A DNA stretch of 64,000 nt. It comes from JACKCP01 sp034007295. Lineage in GTDB: Bacteria > Desulfobacterota > Desulfobacteria > Desulfobacterales > JACKCP01. The notes beneath the pieces were generated by a model. That model ran no database searches and had not been told where the DNA came from. It saw nothing but the letters and a program-made list of their open reading frames with translations. The translations under genes were made by a program, and so were the position numbers. Where the stretch lies: assembly GCA_034007295.1 (NCBI GenBank), contig JAVERC010000011.1, forward strand, positions 12,489-76,488, read 5' to 3'. Shown piece after piece: positions 53,702-64,000 of the stretch (position 1 is the stretch's first letter; each line of letters begins with the position of its first letter).

Positions 53702-54490
53702 ATGGCAAAAAAAGTCACAACAAAAACTTTTATGAAGAAAAAAGAATCAGGTGAAAAAATAACAGCAGTTACTTCCTATGACTTCAGTTTCACAAGGCTT
53801 GTTGATGAAGCCGGAATAGATATGATTCTTGTTGGAGATTCCCTTGGAATGATGATGCAGGGACATTCAAGTACAATTCCTGTTACAATGGATGAAATGA
53901 TTTATCATTCCTTAATAGTATCCAGGGCAAACCCTTCGTGTATGATTGTAACTGATATGCCTTTTCTTTCTTATCAGGCTGAAGTTTCAGAAGCAGTTTT
54001 AAATGCAGGCCTTCTTTTGAAAAAAGGTTTTGCTGAAGCTGTCAAGCTTGAAGGCGGAGCAGATATTGCAGAAAAAATAGATGCAATCACAAGAGCTGGA
54101 ATTCCTGTTCAGGGACATATCGGACTTACTCCGCAGTCTGTTCATCAGATGGGCGGATTCAGGGTACAAAGGGATGAGGACAGGATTGTAAATGATGCAC
54201 ACGCTGTTGAAGAAGCAGGTGCTTTTTCTGTTGTACTTGAAGGAATACCTGCTCATATTGCAAAAAGAGTTACAAAAGAACTTAAAATTCCAACAATAGG
54301 TATTGGAGCAGGTGTTGACTGTGACGGACAGATTCTTGTAATGCATGACCTTTTAGGGCTAAACAGGGGCCATGTTCCTAAGTTTGCAAAAAAGTTTTCA
54401 AATCTTGGAGATATGGCTGTAGAAGCATTTGCACAATATGCAAAGGATGTAAAAGAAGGAAAATTCCCGGGTGAAGAGCATAGCTATTAA
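53702..54490 (+). CDS. panB: 3-methyl-2-oxobutanoate hydroxymethyltransferase PanB
   Basis: A 262-residue TIM-barrel enzyme that makes ketopantoate for coenzyme A synthesis. Motifs: [37 protein letters not shown] (start with Asp metal ligands), [25 protein letters not shown], and [25 protein letters not shown], all classical. The start at 53702 gives the usual MAKKVT beginning, with AAGGA upstream. It is transcribed alone, divergent from hisS. Confidence 0.97.
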   Translation: MAKKVTTKTFMKKKESGEKITAVTSYDFSFTRLVDEAGIDMILVGDSLGMMMQGHSSTIPVTMDEMIYHSLIVSRANPSCMIVTDMPFLSYQAEVSEAVLNAGLLLKKGFAEAVKLEGGADIAEKIDAITRAGIPVQGHIGLTPQSVHQMGGFRVQRDEDRIVNDAHAVEEAGAFSVVLEGIPAHIAKRVTKELKIPTIGIGAGVDCDGQILVMHDLLGLNRGHVPKFAKKFSNLGDMAVEAFAQYAKDVKEGKFPGEEHSY

Positions 54491-54540
54491 TTTATGCTTA
54501 ATTTTTTATTAAACAGCAAATCTTTTGTTTTAAAAAAAAT

Positions 54541-54577
54541 AAAGCCTTACTCAAGAAAAATGAGTAAGGCTTTTATG
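54541..54577. terminator. Bidirectional terminator between panB and ahcY
   Basis: AAAGCCTTACTCA (54541-54553) pairs with TGAGTAAGGCTTT (54561-54573) around a 7-base loop, with A and T runs on the outside. It serves the two convergent genes. Confidence 0.92.
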
Positions 54578-54605
54578 TAATAAAATATTTTAGATCAATC
54601 TGATT

Positions 54606-56045
<1,440 letters not shown>

Positions 56046-56050
56046 TTATT

Positions 56051-56968
56051 TTAAAATGATTTTACTGATTTTATTATATTAAGAGAAAGCCCCTGTGCAA
56101 GGGGATGCTCCTTTCTTATTGTTATTCTGAAACCGTTTTTTTCTAAAATTTTTTCCATATAATCATGATCAAAGCCAAGCCATCTGTCACCATAATCTGT
56201 TCTAAGTTTTTCAAGGTTGTGTTTTCCAAATTCTGCAAAAATAAATATTCCTCCTGGTTCAAGTATCCTTGAAACTTCTTTTATGCCTTCTTCAGGATTT
56301 GTAAGATGGTGGAGAACCATTGAAATTATTGCAAGATCAGCTTCATTGTCTCTCATTGGAAGATGCTCAAGTTCTCCAAGTCTTAAATCCGCCTTGAATC
56401 CTTTTTTTCTAAGCCTTGTTTCAGCCTCGCCAAGCATTTCAGGAGAGCAGTCAACACCTATGAGTTTTTCTGAAAAAGGACCCATATGGCAAAGGAGTTC
56501 CCCAGTTCCGCAGCCAAGATCAAGGGATGTGCGGCAGTTTTCCATTAGTTCTGTAATTGCTTTGTTAAGATCAAATTCTCCGAGCAGCTCTTTTTTCATT
56601 GTGTCCCATTTAGGTGCAACATTATCAAAAAAATTGGCTGTGCATTTTCTTTTTTTATCAAGAATTCTGTCAGTTTTTTTAAGGTCTGCCTCTAGTACAG
56701 GGTCAAGATTCATTACAGGAGAAAGAGCATTCATTATTTCTTTTCCACCACCAGAATCAGAAGTTGAATAAAATGCCCAAACCCCGTCTCGTCTGCATTT
56801 TAAAATTCCTGCATCAGTGAGTATTTTCAGGTGTCTTGATATTCTTGACTGTCCCATGTCCATTATGGATACAATTTCGTTGACACTGAGTTCGTGGAAA
56901 AAAAGAATGTTTGAAAGTCTTATTCTGGTAGGATCTGCCAGTGCTTTTAAGTATATTGATATATCCAT
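56051..56968 (-). CDS. ArsR-type HTH regulator fused to a SAM-dependent methyltransferase
   Basis: A 305-residue two-domain protein. Residues 1-85 form an ArsR winged helix (KALADPTRIRLSNILF, then SVNEIVSIMDMGQSRISRHLKILTDAGILKCRRDG). Residues about 125-305 form a class I methyltransferase with SLDLGCGTGELLCHMG, DCSPEMLGEAE, and LAIISMVLHHLTNPEEGIKEV. No arsenite-type Cys cluster is seen in the HTH part. It is placed just before ahcY, so it probably senses SAM or SAH through the methyltransferase fold and controls the methyl cycle; this arrangement is seen in other proteobacteria. Whether the enzyme part is active is unknown. Confidence 0.9.
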   Translation of the reverse strand: MDISIYLKALADPTRIRLSNILFFHELSVNEIVSIMDMGQSRISRHLKILTDAGILKCRRDGVWAFYSTSDSGGGKEIMNALSPVMNLDPVLEADLKKTDRILDKKRKCTANFFDNVAPKWDTMKKELLGEFDLNKAITELMENCRTSLDLGCGTGELLCHMGPFSEKLIGVDCSPEMLGEAETRLRKKGFKADLRLGELEHLPMRDNEADLAIISMVLHHLTNPEEGIKEVSRILEPGGIFIFAEFGKHNLEKLRTDYGDRWLGFDHDYMEKILEKNGFRITIRKEHPLAQGLSLNIIKSVKSF

Positions 56969-57189
56969 ATGCCTTTATATAATAATTTAGTGATTTAATA
57001 GTCAAGGATTATTATCTTTATTTTAAAATATATACAACTTTTTAATCGTTAAAAATTTTACAGCACTGAACTCGTATTTAAAAAAACATGGTTTAAAGTA
57101 AATTTGTGTTATAAAATAAACAATGTTTTAAATGTTGTAATGTGTTTTTTTTAGCTTCAACCATAAAAAATTCGGATTCAAAAAGCCAA

Positions 57190-58017
57190 ATGATAAAAAT
57201 AAAACCTAATGAATATGAAATTCTAAGAGCCTTTATTAAACAAAAATGCGGAATAAACCTTGGTGAGAACAAATCTTATTTAATAGAGACAAGGCTTTCG
57301 GATCTGGTTTTGGAATATGGATTTTCCAATTATCTTGATTTTTATAAAAGGGCTGAAAAAGATCTTTCACTCATTGAAAGAATAATTGATGCAATGACAA
57401 CAAATGAAACATTCTGGTTCAGAGATACAGCAGTCTGGCAGGTAATTTCGGATAAGATTATTTTTGATATTGTAGAAAAGGTAAAAAATAAAAAAAAGGT
57501 AAAGGTCTGGTTTGCAGCCAGTTCATCAGGGCAGGAGGTATATTCATTTTTAATGATGCTTAATGAATTTTTAGAAAAAACCAGACAGAAATACCTTTTG
57601 GATATGTTTGAATTTATTGCAACAGATATTTCTCCATCAGTTCTTTTTCAGGCAAAGTCTGCAAGATACTCTGGCATAGCCATGGAAAGAGGTCTGCCTG
57701 TCTTTTTCAAACAGAAATATTTCATTGAAAAGGATAAAATCTGGCATTTTGATTCCAATTTGAAAAACAGAGTTTCTTTTAAAAAATTTAATCTGCAAGA
57801 AAGCTATAGCTGGCTTGGCAGCCTGGATCTTGTTTTTTTAAGGAATGTTCTAATTTATTTTTCGCCTGAAACAAAAAGGGAAATTATACAAAAAACTGCC
57901 GAAAGACTGGAATCAGGGAGTCCTTTAATTTTAGGATCTACAGAGTCCATAAGGGATTTTTCTGACAAGTTCAGCATAGTTTCACAAAACAGCGTTATTA
58001 TTAATTACCGCAAATAA
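57190..58017 (+). CDS. cheR: Chemotaxis receptor methyltransferase CheR
   Basis: A protein of about 275 residues with the CheR N-terminal helical domain (IKPNEYEILRAFIKQKCGINLGENK, ETRLSDLVLE) and the methyltransferase domain (TTNETFWFRD, VWFAASSSGQEVYSFLMML for SAM binding, and LVFLRNVLIYFSPETKREII). It methylates glutamates of chemoreceptors. SAASTGQEPYS is the usual form of the binding motif, so GQEVYS is slightly altered. The start is uncertain: the frame is open to 57142, but MIKIKPNEYE at 57190 fits the family length. It heads a cluster with HDOD and kinase genes. Confidence 0.93.
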   Translation: MIKIKPNEYEILRAFIKQKCGINLGENKSYLIETRLSDLVLEYGFSNYLDFYKRAEKDLSLIERIIDAMTTNETFWFRDTAVWQVISDKIIFDIVEKVKNKKKVKVWFAASSSGQEVYSFLMMLNEFLEKTRQKYLLDMFEFIATDISPSVLFQAKSARYSGIAMERGLPVFFKQKYFIEKDKIWHFDSNLKNRVSFKKFNLQESYSWLGSLDLVFLRNVLIYFSPETKREIIQKTAERLESGSPLILGSTESIRDFSDKFSIVSQNSVIINYRK

Positions 58018-58053
58018 ATTTAAAAAATACAAATATGCCAGGGGGCGTTTTTC

Positions 58054-58902
58054 ATGAGAGAAAAAATTTTAAAAGAGCTTGAAAAAAAAACTGATATCCC
58101 CGCTTTCCCAAATGTTCTTACAAGGCTTAATCTTGTTTTAAATAATAAAAATGCAGATCTTGAGGATGTTGCAAAGGTAGTAATGCTTGATCCTGTACTT
58201 TCAGGAAAGGTTTTGTCATATGCAAATTCATCCTTGTTTGGAAGTGTCAAAGTAGATACTTTTTCTACAGCAGTAGCAAGGCTTGGGCTTGATGAGCTTA
58301 AAAAAATTGCCTACTCCCTCAAGGTAAAAGATATTTTTATTAAGCTGGAAATGGTTGATATCCACAGTTTCTGGAAACATAATTTAAGTGTTGCAGAGCT
58401 TTCCTATAGGCTTGCCAGATATGTGAATGTTTCTGAAACATCTGCAAGCCTTGCATATTTTTCAGGGCTTATGCACGATATAGGAATTATTGTCTTTTTT
58501 TATCTTATACCTGAATCCTATCTTGATTTTCTGGAAGATTTTGAAGGGACAATTCCTCTTGAACAGGCCGAAATGAAAACCTTTGGAATTGATCATGCTG
58601 AACTTGGTGGAATTTTTCTTGAAAAAAAATGGAAGCTTCCAAATGAAATTATAGGTGCTGTAAAGGGCCATCATTTCCCTGTAAGCAGCAATTGTGAAAT
58701 ACAGAATGCAGCAGGGCTTATTCATATTGCAGATTCAATTTGCAGAAATCAGGGTTTTTCATATGGAGTAGAATGTTCTGAATCTTCATTTAGAAGTGAA
58801 ATATGGGAAATGCTTGGGTTTTCACTAGACGATGTTTTCCCAATAATTAAAGACATGGAAGAGGCTGTTTTGAAAGCGGAAATAATTCTTGGAATTAAAT
58901 AA
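58054..58902 (+). CDS. HDOD domain protein
   Basis: A 282-residue HDOD protein, a signalling output domain related to HD hydrolases. Motifs: IPAFPNVLTRLNLVL, VAKVVMLDPVLSGKVLSYANSSLFG, VDTFSTAVARLGLDELKKI, SGLMHDIGIIVFF (HD retained), and IDHAELGGIFLEKKWKLPNEI. Such proteins often work with chemosensory or c-di-GMP systems. AGGGGGC lies upstream. It lies 36 bases downstream of cheR and is followed by a repeat copy before the kinase gene. Confidence 0.93.
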   Translation: MREKILKELEKKTDIPAFPNVLTRLNLVLNNKNADLEDVAKVVMLDPVLSGKVLSYANSSLFGSVKVDTFSTAVARLGLDELKKIAYSLKVKDIFIKLEMVDIHSFWKHNLSVAELSYRLARYVNVSETSASLAYFSGLMHDIGIIVFFYLIPESYLDFLEDFEGTIPLEQAEMKTFGIDHAELGGIFLEKKWKLPNEIIGAVKGHHFPVSSNCEIQNAAGLIHIADSICRNQGFSYGVECSESSFRSEIWEMLGFSLDDVFPIIKDMEEAVLKAEIILGIK

Positions 58903-58903
58903 A

Positions 58904-59034
58904 AAGTGATTGCCCGAAACCTGAAATTTTTTTTATTTAGAAAAGAGGAAAAATTTAATTTTGAAATACTGAATTATTTATAGGGTTAAATTTTTATCTG
59001 AACTCAAATAAAATTATAGTTTTAGACATTCACA
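58904..59034 (+). repeat. Dispersed element, diverged copy J
   Basis: Begins AGTGATTGCCCGAAAC right after the HDOD stop, keeps AAATTTAATTTTGAAATACT, TAGGGTTAAATTTTTATC and AACTCAAATAAAATTATAGTTTT, and ends AGACATTCAC. It is strongly diverged but aligns along the whole length in forward orientation. It separates the HDOD gene from the hybrid kinase gene. Confidence 0.6.
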
Positions 59035-59097
59035 AGATAATTTCAGATCAGGGTTTATAATTTAAAATCTTTTAATTTTCAAGTTTTGGAGTCGATC

Positions 59098-62000
59098 TTG
59101 CATTATATAAGAGAAAAATGCAGATATACAGGACTTCCTATCCGATACAAAAAGGAATGGATCGGCAAGTCTTTTTCAAGTGAATTCAATTCAGATTTTA
59201 AAATAATTGGAGACAATATATTTTTTTCTTCAATAAGGGGGATTATATATCCTGAAGATCTTGTTTTGTGGGATAAATACAAGAGATTTATAATTAAATC
59301 TGAAATTGGAGAGAATAATTTTTTTGTGGAAATAAGGGATTCTTCAGAGCTTTCATGGCTGATTGATTCTAAAAAACAGGCACAAATAGAGTCAGGCTTT
59401 ATTGAAAGGGATTTGAATTCATGTAAAGGTTATTTCTGGTTTGGCAAGACCTTGTTCATGTCCTTTTTTTTTATTTTGAATAAATCTTTTTTACAAAAGG
59501 AAACTTTCCCCTTAATACGCTTTAGAAATCGGGAAAAGGCATTTTTTAATGCTTATAAACTTGTCAGAAAAATTGATGCAGAAAAAAAAATATCATATGA
59601 AGGCCTTTATTCAGAAGAAGGCTGGGTATATTCAGGGGAAAAAATTCAGGTTGATTTTAAAGTTATAAAAGATTTTGTTCTTTATATAAAAATTTCAGGA
59701 AAAGGAAGTGTTCAGGATATAAAGGATGCTGTTAAAATTCAGGATCAAATTTTTAAAAGTGGTTTTTTTTCAAGGGATAAAGATTTTTACAGAGTTGTAG
59801 ATTATTCTAAATCTGCAAAACAAAGCCTTATGGAAAAGAAATTTCTGGCAAAAAAGGTTTACAGGTCGTACAGGGAAGCAGGCCTTGTTCCAAAAATAGT
59901 ATTTATCTGCGGGGGAGGTAAAAAACTTAAAACAAGTATAAAACTTTTTGATCTTTTAAACCCTGTTGATAAAATTTTTGTTGAAAATGTTGATGAGGCC
60001 TTTTTAAAGCTTAGGGATATTTATATTGGAAATATGAATGTCAAACAAAATAAATTTAGTTTTTTAAGCATTTTCAATAAATTAAAAAAATCTTTAACAA
60101 GAATTTTACCCAAAAAATCAGTTTATTATGATGATATTTTAGAACAGATAAAACGTATTTCTGCAGGACTTGGTACTCTGCCTTTAATACCCAATAATTC
60201 AAATCATTCTCTTGGCAAAATATATGATGCACTTGATGTATTAAACGAAGATATCAAGGCTTTTTTTGATGACAGAGATTATATTGAAAAGGCAATAAGA
60301 GACAGTGCAGAAGAACTTACTCTTATATTAGATAATATCCCAGTTCATGTCTGGTATTTAAAAGACCCTGAAAACTATGCAAGAATTAATAAAAAGCATG
60401 CTTCTTATCTTGGGCTTGACAACCTTATTGTCAGGGATTTTCCGGTTGGTACGGTTCTTCCGGAACAAGATGCAGGAAAATGGATAGATTTTAACCGCAG
60501 ACAATTTGAAACCGGTGAAACTGTCAAGCTTAATCATTGGATTCAAAGTATTTATGGTGAAAGAAAATGCTTTTCTGTAATTCAAATCCCAAAATTTGAT
60601 GAAAACAATAAAGTTCAATACCTTGTGGGCTGTGCAATAGACATAACAGAAGAAGTTTTGGCAAGGGAAAAACTTGTAAGGTCTGAAGAAAAACAGAGAA
60701 AAATTCTTGAAGCTGTAAGTGCAGGAGTTCTTATAATTGATAGTGAAACCTTTAGGATAAATTATGCCAATAACTCAGCTCTAAAATATTTAGAAGTAAC
60801 TGCTGAAAAGGCTCAAGAGCTTTTTTGTTATCAAATTTTTGAAGGAACCCAAAACAAGAAGTGTCCTTTTCTTGAGGGCGACAAGAGTTTTGCACGAACA
60901 AGAAGAATTCTTGTATCAGCTTCCGGCAGAAAAATTCCTGTTTTAAAAAATGTTTCAATTGAAGAAATTGACGGCAGAAAATGCATGATTGAAACTTTTT
61001 TTGATATTGAAAAACTTGTTGAAGCTGAAATTGAAAAAGACAGGGCATTCGCTGAAATGGAAGACAAAGCAAGAAAACTTAGAAAAAGCCAGGAAGTAGC
61101 ACTCAAAATGATGGATGCTGCTTATTCAGCAAATAAGGCAAAGAGTCAGTTTCTTGCAAATATAAGCCATGAGCTTAGAACTCCCATGAACGGATTGATC
61201 GGCATGATAAGTCTTTTAAAGGAAACAGGCCTTGATGACTCCCAGCAGGAATTTTTGTCCATAATGGAAAGAAGTGCAGATAATCTTCTTCTAGTTTTAA
61301 ATGACATTCTTGATTTTTCAAAAATTGAGGCTGGAAAATTTGAACTGGAAAAAAACAGGTTCTCATTATTGGATTTGATAGAAGATATCTGTGAACTTTT
61401 TGCAGCAAAGGCTGCTGAAAAAAAAATATATTTTACAACTATTATTGATAGACAAATACCTGCCTTTGTTATTTCGGATCAGTTAAGACTGCGTCAGGTA
61501 TTGATAAATATTTGCGGGAATGCAGTAAAATTTACAAAAGAGGGCGGAGTTTTGATTCGTGTTTATCCAAAAAATAAAACCGGAAATAAACTTAAAATAG
61601 AATTTAAGATAGAAGATACAGGTATTGGAATTGATGAAAAATACAGGTCAAGTCTTTTTGAGCCTTTTGTTCAGGCAGACTCAAGTTACACAAGAGAATA
61701 CGGAGGAACAGGGCTTGGGCTTTCAATTTCCAGAAAAATTGTTGAAACCATGGGCGGGAAAATAGATTTTGAGAAAAATGGTTTAAAAGGAACTGTTTTT
61801 ACATTTGATATTGATTTTGAGATTTTGCCTGACTGCGGCTTTATTTTTGATAAAAATCTTTTAGCTGGTTCAAGTGTACATGTTTTTTGTTCAGCTGAGG
61901 ACAAATTGATTTTTTTTAAAAATCTTTTACCTTCACTTGGAGCTGAAAGAATTTTTTACAAAAAATTTAAAGATGAAAATTTGTCTGAGCCAGAAAATGC

Positions 62001-62664
62001 GGATTTTTATATTTTTGATGAATCATGGCCTGAAGAATTTAATAAAAAAAACAGTTTTTTCATTGTTTTGGCAAATACTCCTGTAATTTTAAAAAAATCT
62101 GGCAAAATTATTTATATCAGGTCAAACCCCATTAAAACCTCAAGTTTTTTAAATATTTTCAGCTCATTATTAAACTTAGATATTAAAGTTAATTCAGATA
62201 ATGAAACTCAAAATCAAATTGTGCAAAGCAATGTGATTGCAGGCAATAAATACAAAGATAAAATTATTGCAGTTGCAGAAGATAATTTAATAAACATAAA
62301 GGTTGTTGAGAGTTTTTTAAAGTCAATAGGCGTGAATTATGAAATTTTTAAAAATGGAAATGAGCTTTTAAAAGGACTTTTGAAAAAAAAATATGACATT
62401 GTTTTCATGGACTGCCAGATGCCTGTTATAAACGGTTATGAAGCAACAGAAATTTTGAGAAAAAAAGATTTTGAAAATATAGAAGGTTTCATAAATGCAT
62501 CATCAGAACATCTTGATGAGATATCTTTAATTCCAGTTGTTGCAATAACCGCACATTCAATGGAAAAAGACAGGGAAAAATGCATAGAAAGCGGAATGAA
62601 TGATTATATTTCAAAGCCTTTGAAAAAAAAGGATATTGAAGAAGTCCTTGAAAAATGGCTCTGA
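59098..62664 (+). CDS. Large hybrid sensor histidine kinase (novel N-domain, two PAS, HisKA, HATPase, two receivers)
   Basis: About 1188 residues, starting with TTG at 59098 (GGAG 6 bases before) rather than TTG at 59086. Residues 1-400 are an N-terminal region I do not recognise, with no clear membrane helix. Two PAS domains (about 405-525 and 530-645) follow, then HisKA FLANISHELRTPMNG with His691, a HATPase with NAVKF, DTGIGID and GGTGLGLSISRKIVE, a receiver-like domain lacking a phospho-Asp site (about 920-1020), and a real receiver with FMDCQMPVINGYEA (Asp1105) and the AITAHSME/YISKPLKKKD end. It is linked to a binding-protein gene and response regulator downstream and to cheR and HDOD genes upstream. 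Confidence 0.9.
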   Translation: MHYIREKCRYTGLPIRYKKEWIGKSFSSEFNSDFKIIGDNIFFSSIRGIIYPEDLVLWDKYKRFIIKSEIGENNFFVEIRDSSELSWLIDSKKQAQIESGFIERDLNSCKGYFWFGKTLFMSFFFILNKSFLQKETFPLIRFRNREKAFFNAYKLVRKIDAEKKISYEGLYSEEGWVYSGEKIQVDFKVIKDFVLYIKISGKGSVQDIKDAVKIQDQIFKSGFFSRDKDFYRVVDYSKSAKQSLMEKKFLAKKVYRSYREAGLVPKIVFICGGGKKLKTSIKLFDLLNPVDKIFVENVDEAFLKLRDIYIGNMNVKQNKFSFLSIFNKLKKSLTRILPKKSVYYDDILEQIKRISAGLGTLPLIPNNSNHSLGKIYDALDVLNEDIKAFFDDRDYIEKAIRDSAEELTLILDNIPVHVWYLKDPENYARINKKHASYLGLDNLIVRDFPVGTVLPEQDAGKWIDFNRRQFETGETVKLNHWIQSIYGERKCFSVIQIPKFDENNKVQYLVGCAIDITEEVLAREKLVRSEEKQRKILEAVSAGVLIIDSETFRINYANNSALKYLEVTAEKAQELFCYQIFEGTQNKKCPFLEGDKSFARTRRILVSASGRKIPVLKNVSIEEIDGRKCMIETFFDIEKLVEAEIEKDRAFAEMEDKARKLRKSQEVALKMMDAAYSANKAKSQFLANISHELRTPMNGLIGMISLLKETGLDDSQQEFLSIMERSADNLLLVLNDILDFSKIEAGKFELEKNRFSLLDLIEDICELFAAKAAEKKIYFTTIIDRQIPAFVISDQLRLRQVLINICGNAVKFTKEGGVLIRVYPKNKTGNKLKIEFKIEDTGIGIDEKYRSSLFEPFVQADSSYTREYGGTGLGLSISRKIVETMGGKIDFEKNGLKGTVFTFDIDFEILPDCGFIFDKNLLAGSSVHVFCSAEDKLIFFKNLLPSLGAERIFYKKFKDENLSEPENADFYIFDESWPEEFNKKNSFFIVLANTPVILKKSGKIIYIRSNPIKTSSFLNIFSSLLNLDIKVNSDNETQNQIVQSNVIAGNKYKDKIIAVAEDNLINIKVVESFLKSIGVNYEIFKNGNELLKGLLKKKYDIVFMDCQMPVINGYEATEILRKKDFENIEGFINASSEHLDEISLIPVVAITAHSMEKDREKCIESGMNDYISKPLKKKDIEEVLEKWL

Positions 62665-62685
62665 TATTTTTTAAAAGGAGGTGGT

Positions 62686-63564
62686 ATGAAGCTGTTAAAA
62701 ATATTAATTTCAGCATTTAATATTTTTCTAATTTCAAGTTTTCCCTTATCTGCCGGTTCATTAAATGATCTGGATGAAATTAAGAAAAATGGAAAAATAA
62801 GACACCTTGGAGTTTATTATGCAAGGTTTAATACAGGATTTGGAGACGGATTCAGTGTTGAGCTGGTAAAGGGTTTTGCAAAGGAAATAGGCGTTAAATA
62901 TGAATTTGTAAAAAGTGATTTTTCAACAATAATTTCAGATCTTACAGGAAAAGATTTAAAAACTTCTGAAAAAACTGAAATTAAGGGTGATATAATTGAA
63001 ACAGGTTTTACTGTGCTTGAAGAAAGAAAAAAATATGTAAATTTTGCAGCTCCTGTTTTTCCTACCCAGGTGTGGTTTATTACTTCTGCTGATTTTCCGG
63101 TTTCTCCAATTGAACCAGGCAGCTCACTTCAAAATGATATTTTAAAAGTTAAGTCTCTTTTAGCAGGAATTTCTGTTCTTGGAATTAAGGACACCTGTGT
63201 TGACCCAGATTTATATGGTGTTAGAAAATCAGGAGGAATCCCTGTATATTTTGAGGGCGGAGTAAATGATCTTGCTCCGGCTGTAATAAAAAATTATGCA
63301 AAGGCTTCTCTTCTTGATGTTGCAGATACTCTTGTAGCACTTGAAAAATGGCCCGGAAAAATTAAAGTTATAGGTCCTTTAAGCGAAAAGCAGTATATGG
63401 CTTCTGCATTTAGAAAGGATTCATCACAGCTTAAAGATGCCTATGAAAAATATCTTGTGAAAATTTTTAAAAATGGAGACTATGAAAGCATTGTAAGAAA
63501 ATATTACCCTGATGTATTTTTATATTACCCCGATTTTTTCAAAGACAAAATAACAGGAAATTAA
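62686..63564 (+). CDS. Periplasmic amino-acid-type solute-binding protein (SBP_bac_3)
   Basis: A 292-residue exported protein with a signal peptide (1-24, LSAGS end). The mature part has the family 3 binding-protein blocks: LDEIKKNGKIRHLGVYYARF, FSVELVKGFAKEIGVKYEFV, ETGFTVLEERKKYVNFAAPVFPTQVWFI, and VIGPLSEKQYMASAF. GGAGG precedes the ATG. No permease or ATPase is adjacent; it lies between a hybrid kinase and a response regulator, so it may be a sensor input for signal transduction rather than a transport component. Confidence 0.85.
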   Translation: MKLLKILISAFNIFLISSFPLSAGSLNDLDEIKKNGKIRHLGVYYARFNTGFGDGFSVELVKGFAKEIGVKYEFVKSDFSTIISDLTGKDLKTSEKTEIKGDIIETGFTVLEERKKYVNFAAPVFPTQVWFITSADFPVSPIEPGSSLQNDILKVKSLLAGISVLGIKDTCVDPDLYGVRKSGGIPVYFEGGVNDLAPAVIKNYAKASLLDVADTLVALEKWPGKIKVIGPLSEKQYMASAFRKDSSQLKDAYEKYLVKIFKNGDYESIVRKYYPDVFLYYPDFFKDKITGN

Positions 63565-63567
63565 AAA

Positions 63568-63948
63568 ATGAGAGCTCTTATTGCAGAAGACAGTCCTTCT
63601 TCTCGTTCACTTTACTATAAATGGCTGGAAAGTTTTTTTGATGAAATTGATATTGTTACAGACGGTTCTGAAGCTGTAAGTATTTTTTTAAAGGCCTTGA
63701 TGGATAAAAAACCCTATTCCTTTGTTGTTTTAGATCTTATGATGCCTGAAATGAACGGTTATGATGTTATAAGGGAATTTAGATCACTTGAAGAAGAATA
63801 TAATGACAAAAAAGTCAGCAGATCAAAAATTGCAATTGTTTCAGGAATTGAAAAAAAGGAATTTATAATAAATGCCTTAAGCCGTTTTTGTGATTCCTAT
63901 CTAGTGCCTGACCGAATTCAAAAAAAGCATAAGAAATCAATATATTAA
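63568..63948 (+). CDS. Single-domain response regulator (CheY-like)
   Basis: A 126-residue receiver domain with the acidic pair in IAEDSPSSR, the phospho-Asp in FVVLDLMMPEMNGYDVI, the SGIE switch-type position and the final basic tail SYLVPDRIQKKHKKSIY, where the usual KP is replaced by VP. It starts 3 bases after the binding-protein stop, so cotranscription is likely. The remaining 52 bases of the window hold nothing recognisable. Confidence 0.9.
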   Translation: MRALIAEDSPSSRSLYYKWLESFFDEIDIVTDGSEAVSIFLKALMDKKPYSFVVLDLMMPEMNGYDVIREFRSLEEEYNDKKVSRSKIAIVSGIEKKEFIINALSRFCDSYLVPDRIQKKHKKSIY

Positions 63949-64000
63949 GCTATTTTTTTATAAAAAAGCAATGTAAATTATAACATAATTTTTCGATCAA

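Noticed and set aside
56969..57140. Possible SAH riboswitch ahead of the ArsR-methyltransferase/ahcY pair
   Set aside because: The gap is very AT-rich and has none of the GC-rich conserved core of that riboswitch class.

Overview
The window looks like chromosomal DNA from a low-GC, flagellated, Gram-negative bacterium, most likely an anaerobic Desulfobacterota (Desulfobacterales-like) lineage. This is an inference from gene content: PocR/PAS hybrid kinases, a choline-lyase-like glycyl radical enzyme, an ArsR-methyltransferase next to ahcY, the thiSGHFE order, a MotE-like protein beside fliHIJ, and an ABC-dependent O-polysaccharide locus. There is no 16S rRNA, so the placement is not proven. 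No phage, CRISPR array or intact transposase was seen.

Layout. 1-2771: end of a flagellar export operon (fliH partial, fliI, fliJ, MotE-like). 2857-6277: PocR-PAS hybrid kinase and a LysE exporter. 6412-10315: thiamine operon (thiS, thiG, thiH, thiF, thiE) behind a TPP riboswitch with its terminator and then a 103-bp imperfect palindrome. 10632-17025: glycyl radical enzyme, YtfJ-like protein, lipoprotein-type penicillin amidase homologue, hexapeptide acyltransferase. 17241-24744: a type I secretion locus with a 68-aa membrane protein, three consecutive PrtD-type ABC proteins, an HlyD-type adaptor and a convergent SapC homologue. 24967-36058 (minus strand): a long polysaccharide operon, rfbA, rfbC, rfbB, rfbD, wzm, wzt, sulfotransferase, RgpF, WbsX and GT2. 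It is followed on the other side by a GT4, an epimerase, another GT2 and epmA. 40821-43791: a hyuA-like ATPase and an HDAC-family deacetylase. 44220-48825: CheW, a protein built of degenerate signalling domains, and a KefB-type antiporter. 49070-56968: tRNA-Asn, a CaxA-type exchanger, hisS-aspS, panB, and an ArsR-methyltransferase with ahcY. 57190-63948: CheR, HDOD, a large hybrid kinase, a periplasmic binding protein and a response regulator.

Three things stand out. First, in the third ABC protein of the secretion locus the Q-loop, signature, Walker B glutamate and H-loop are all changed while Walker A is kept, so the exporter may be an asymmetric multi-subunit machine that includes a pseudo-ATPase. 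Second, an intergenic element of about 143 bp, with 18-bp imperfect terminal inverted repeats ending in TA, recurs at least nine times, with further fragments. It resembles a miniature transposable element, and some copies form the ends or signals of neighbouring genes. Third, the 495-aa protein at 45059-46546 combines receiver-like, HisKA-like and GGDEF-like domains that have lost most of their key residues.

All domain calls come from reading the sequence and from memory of the families; no database search was run.
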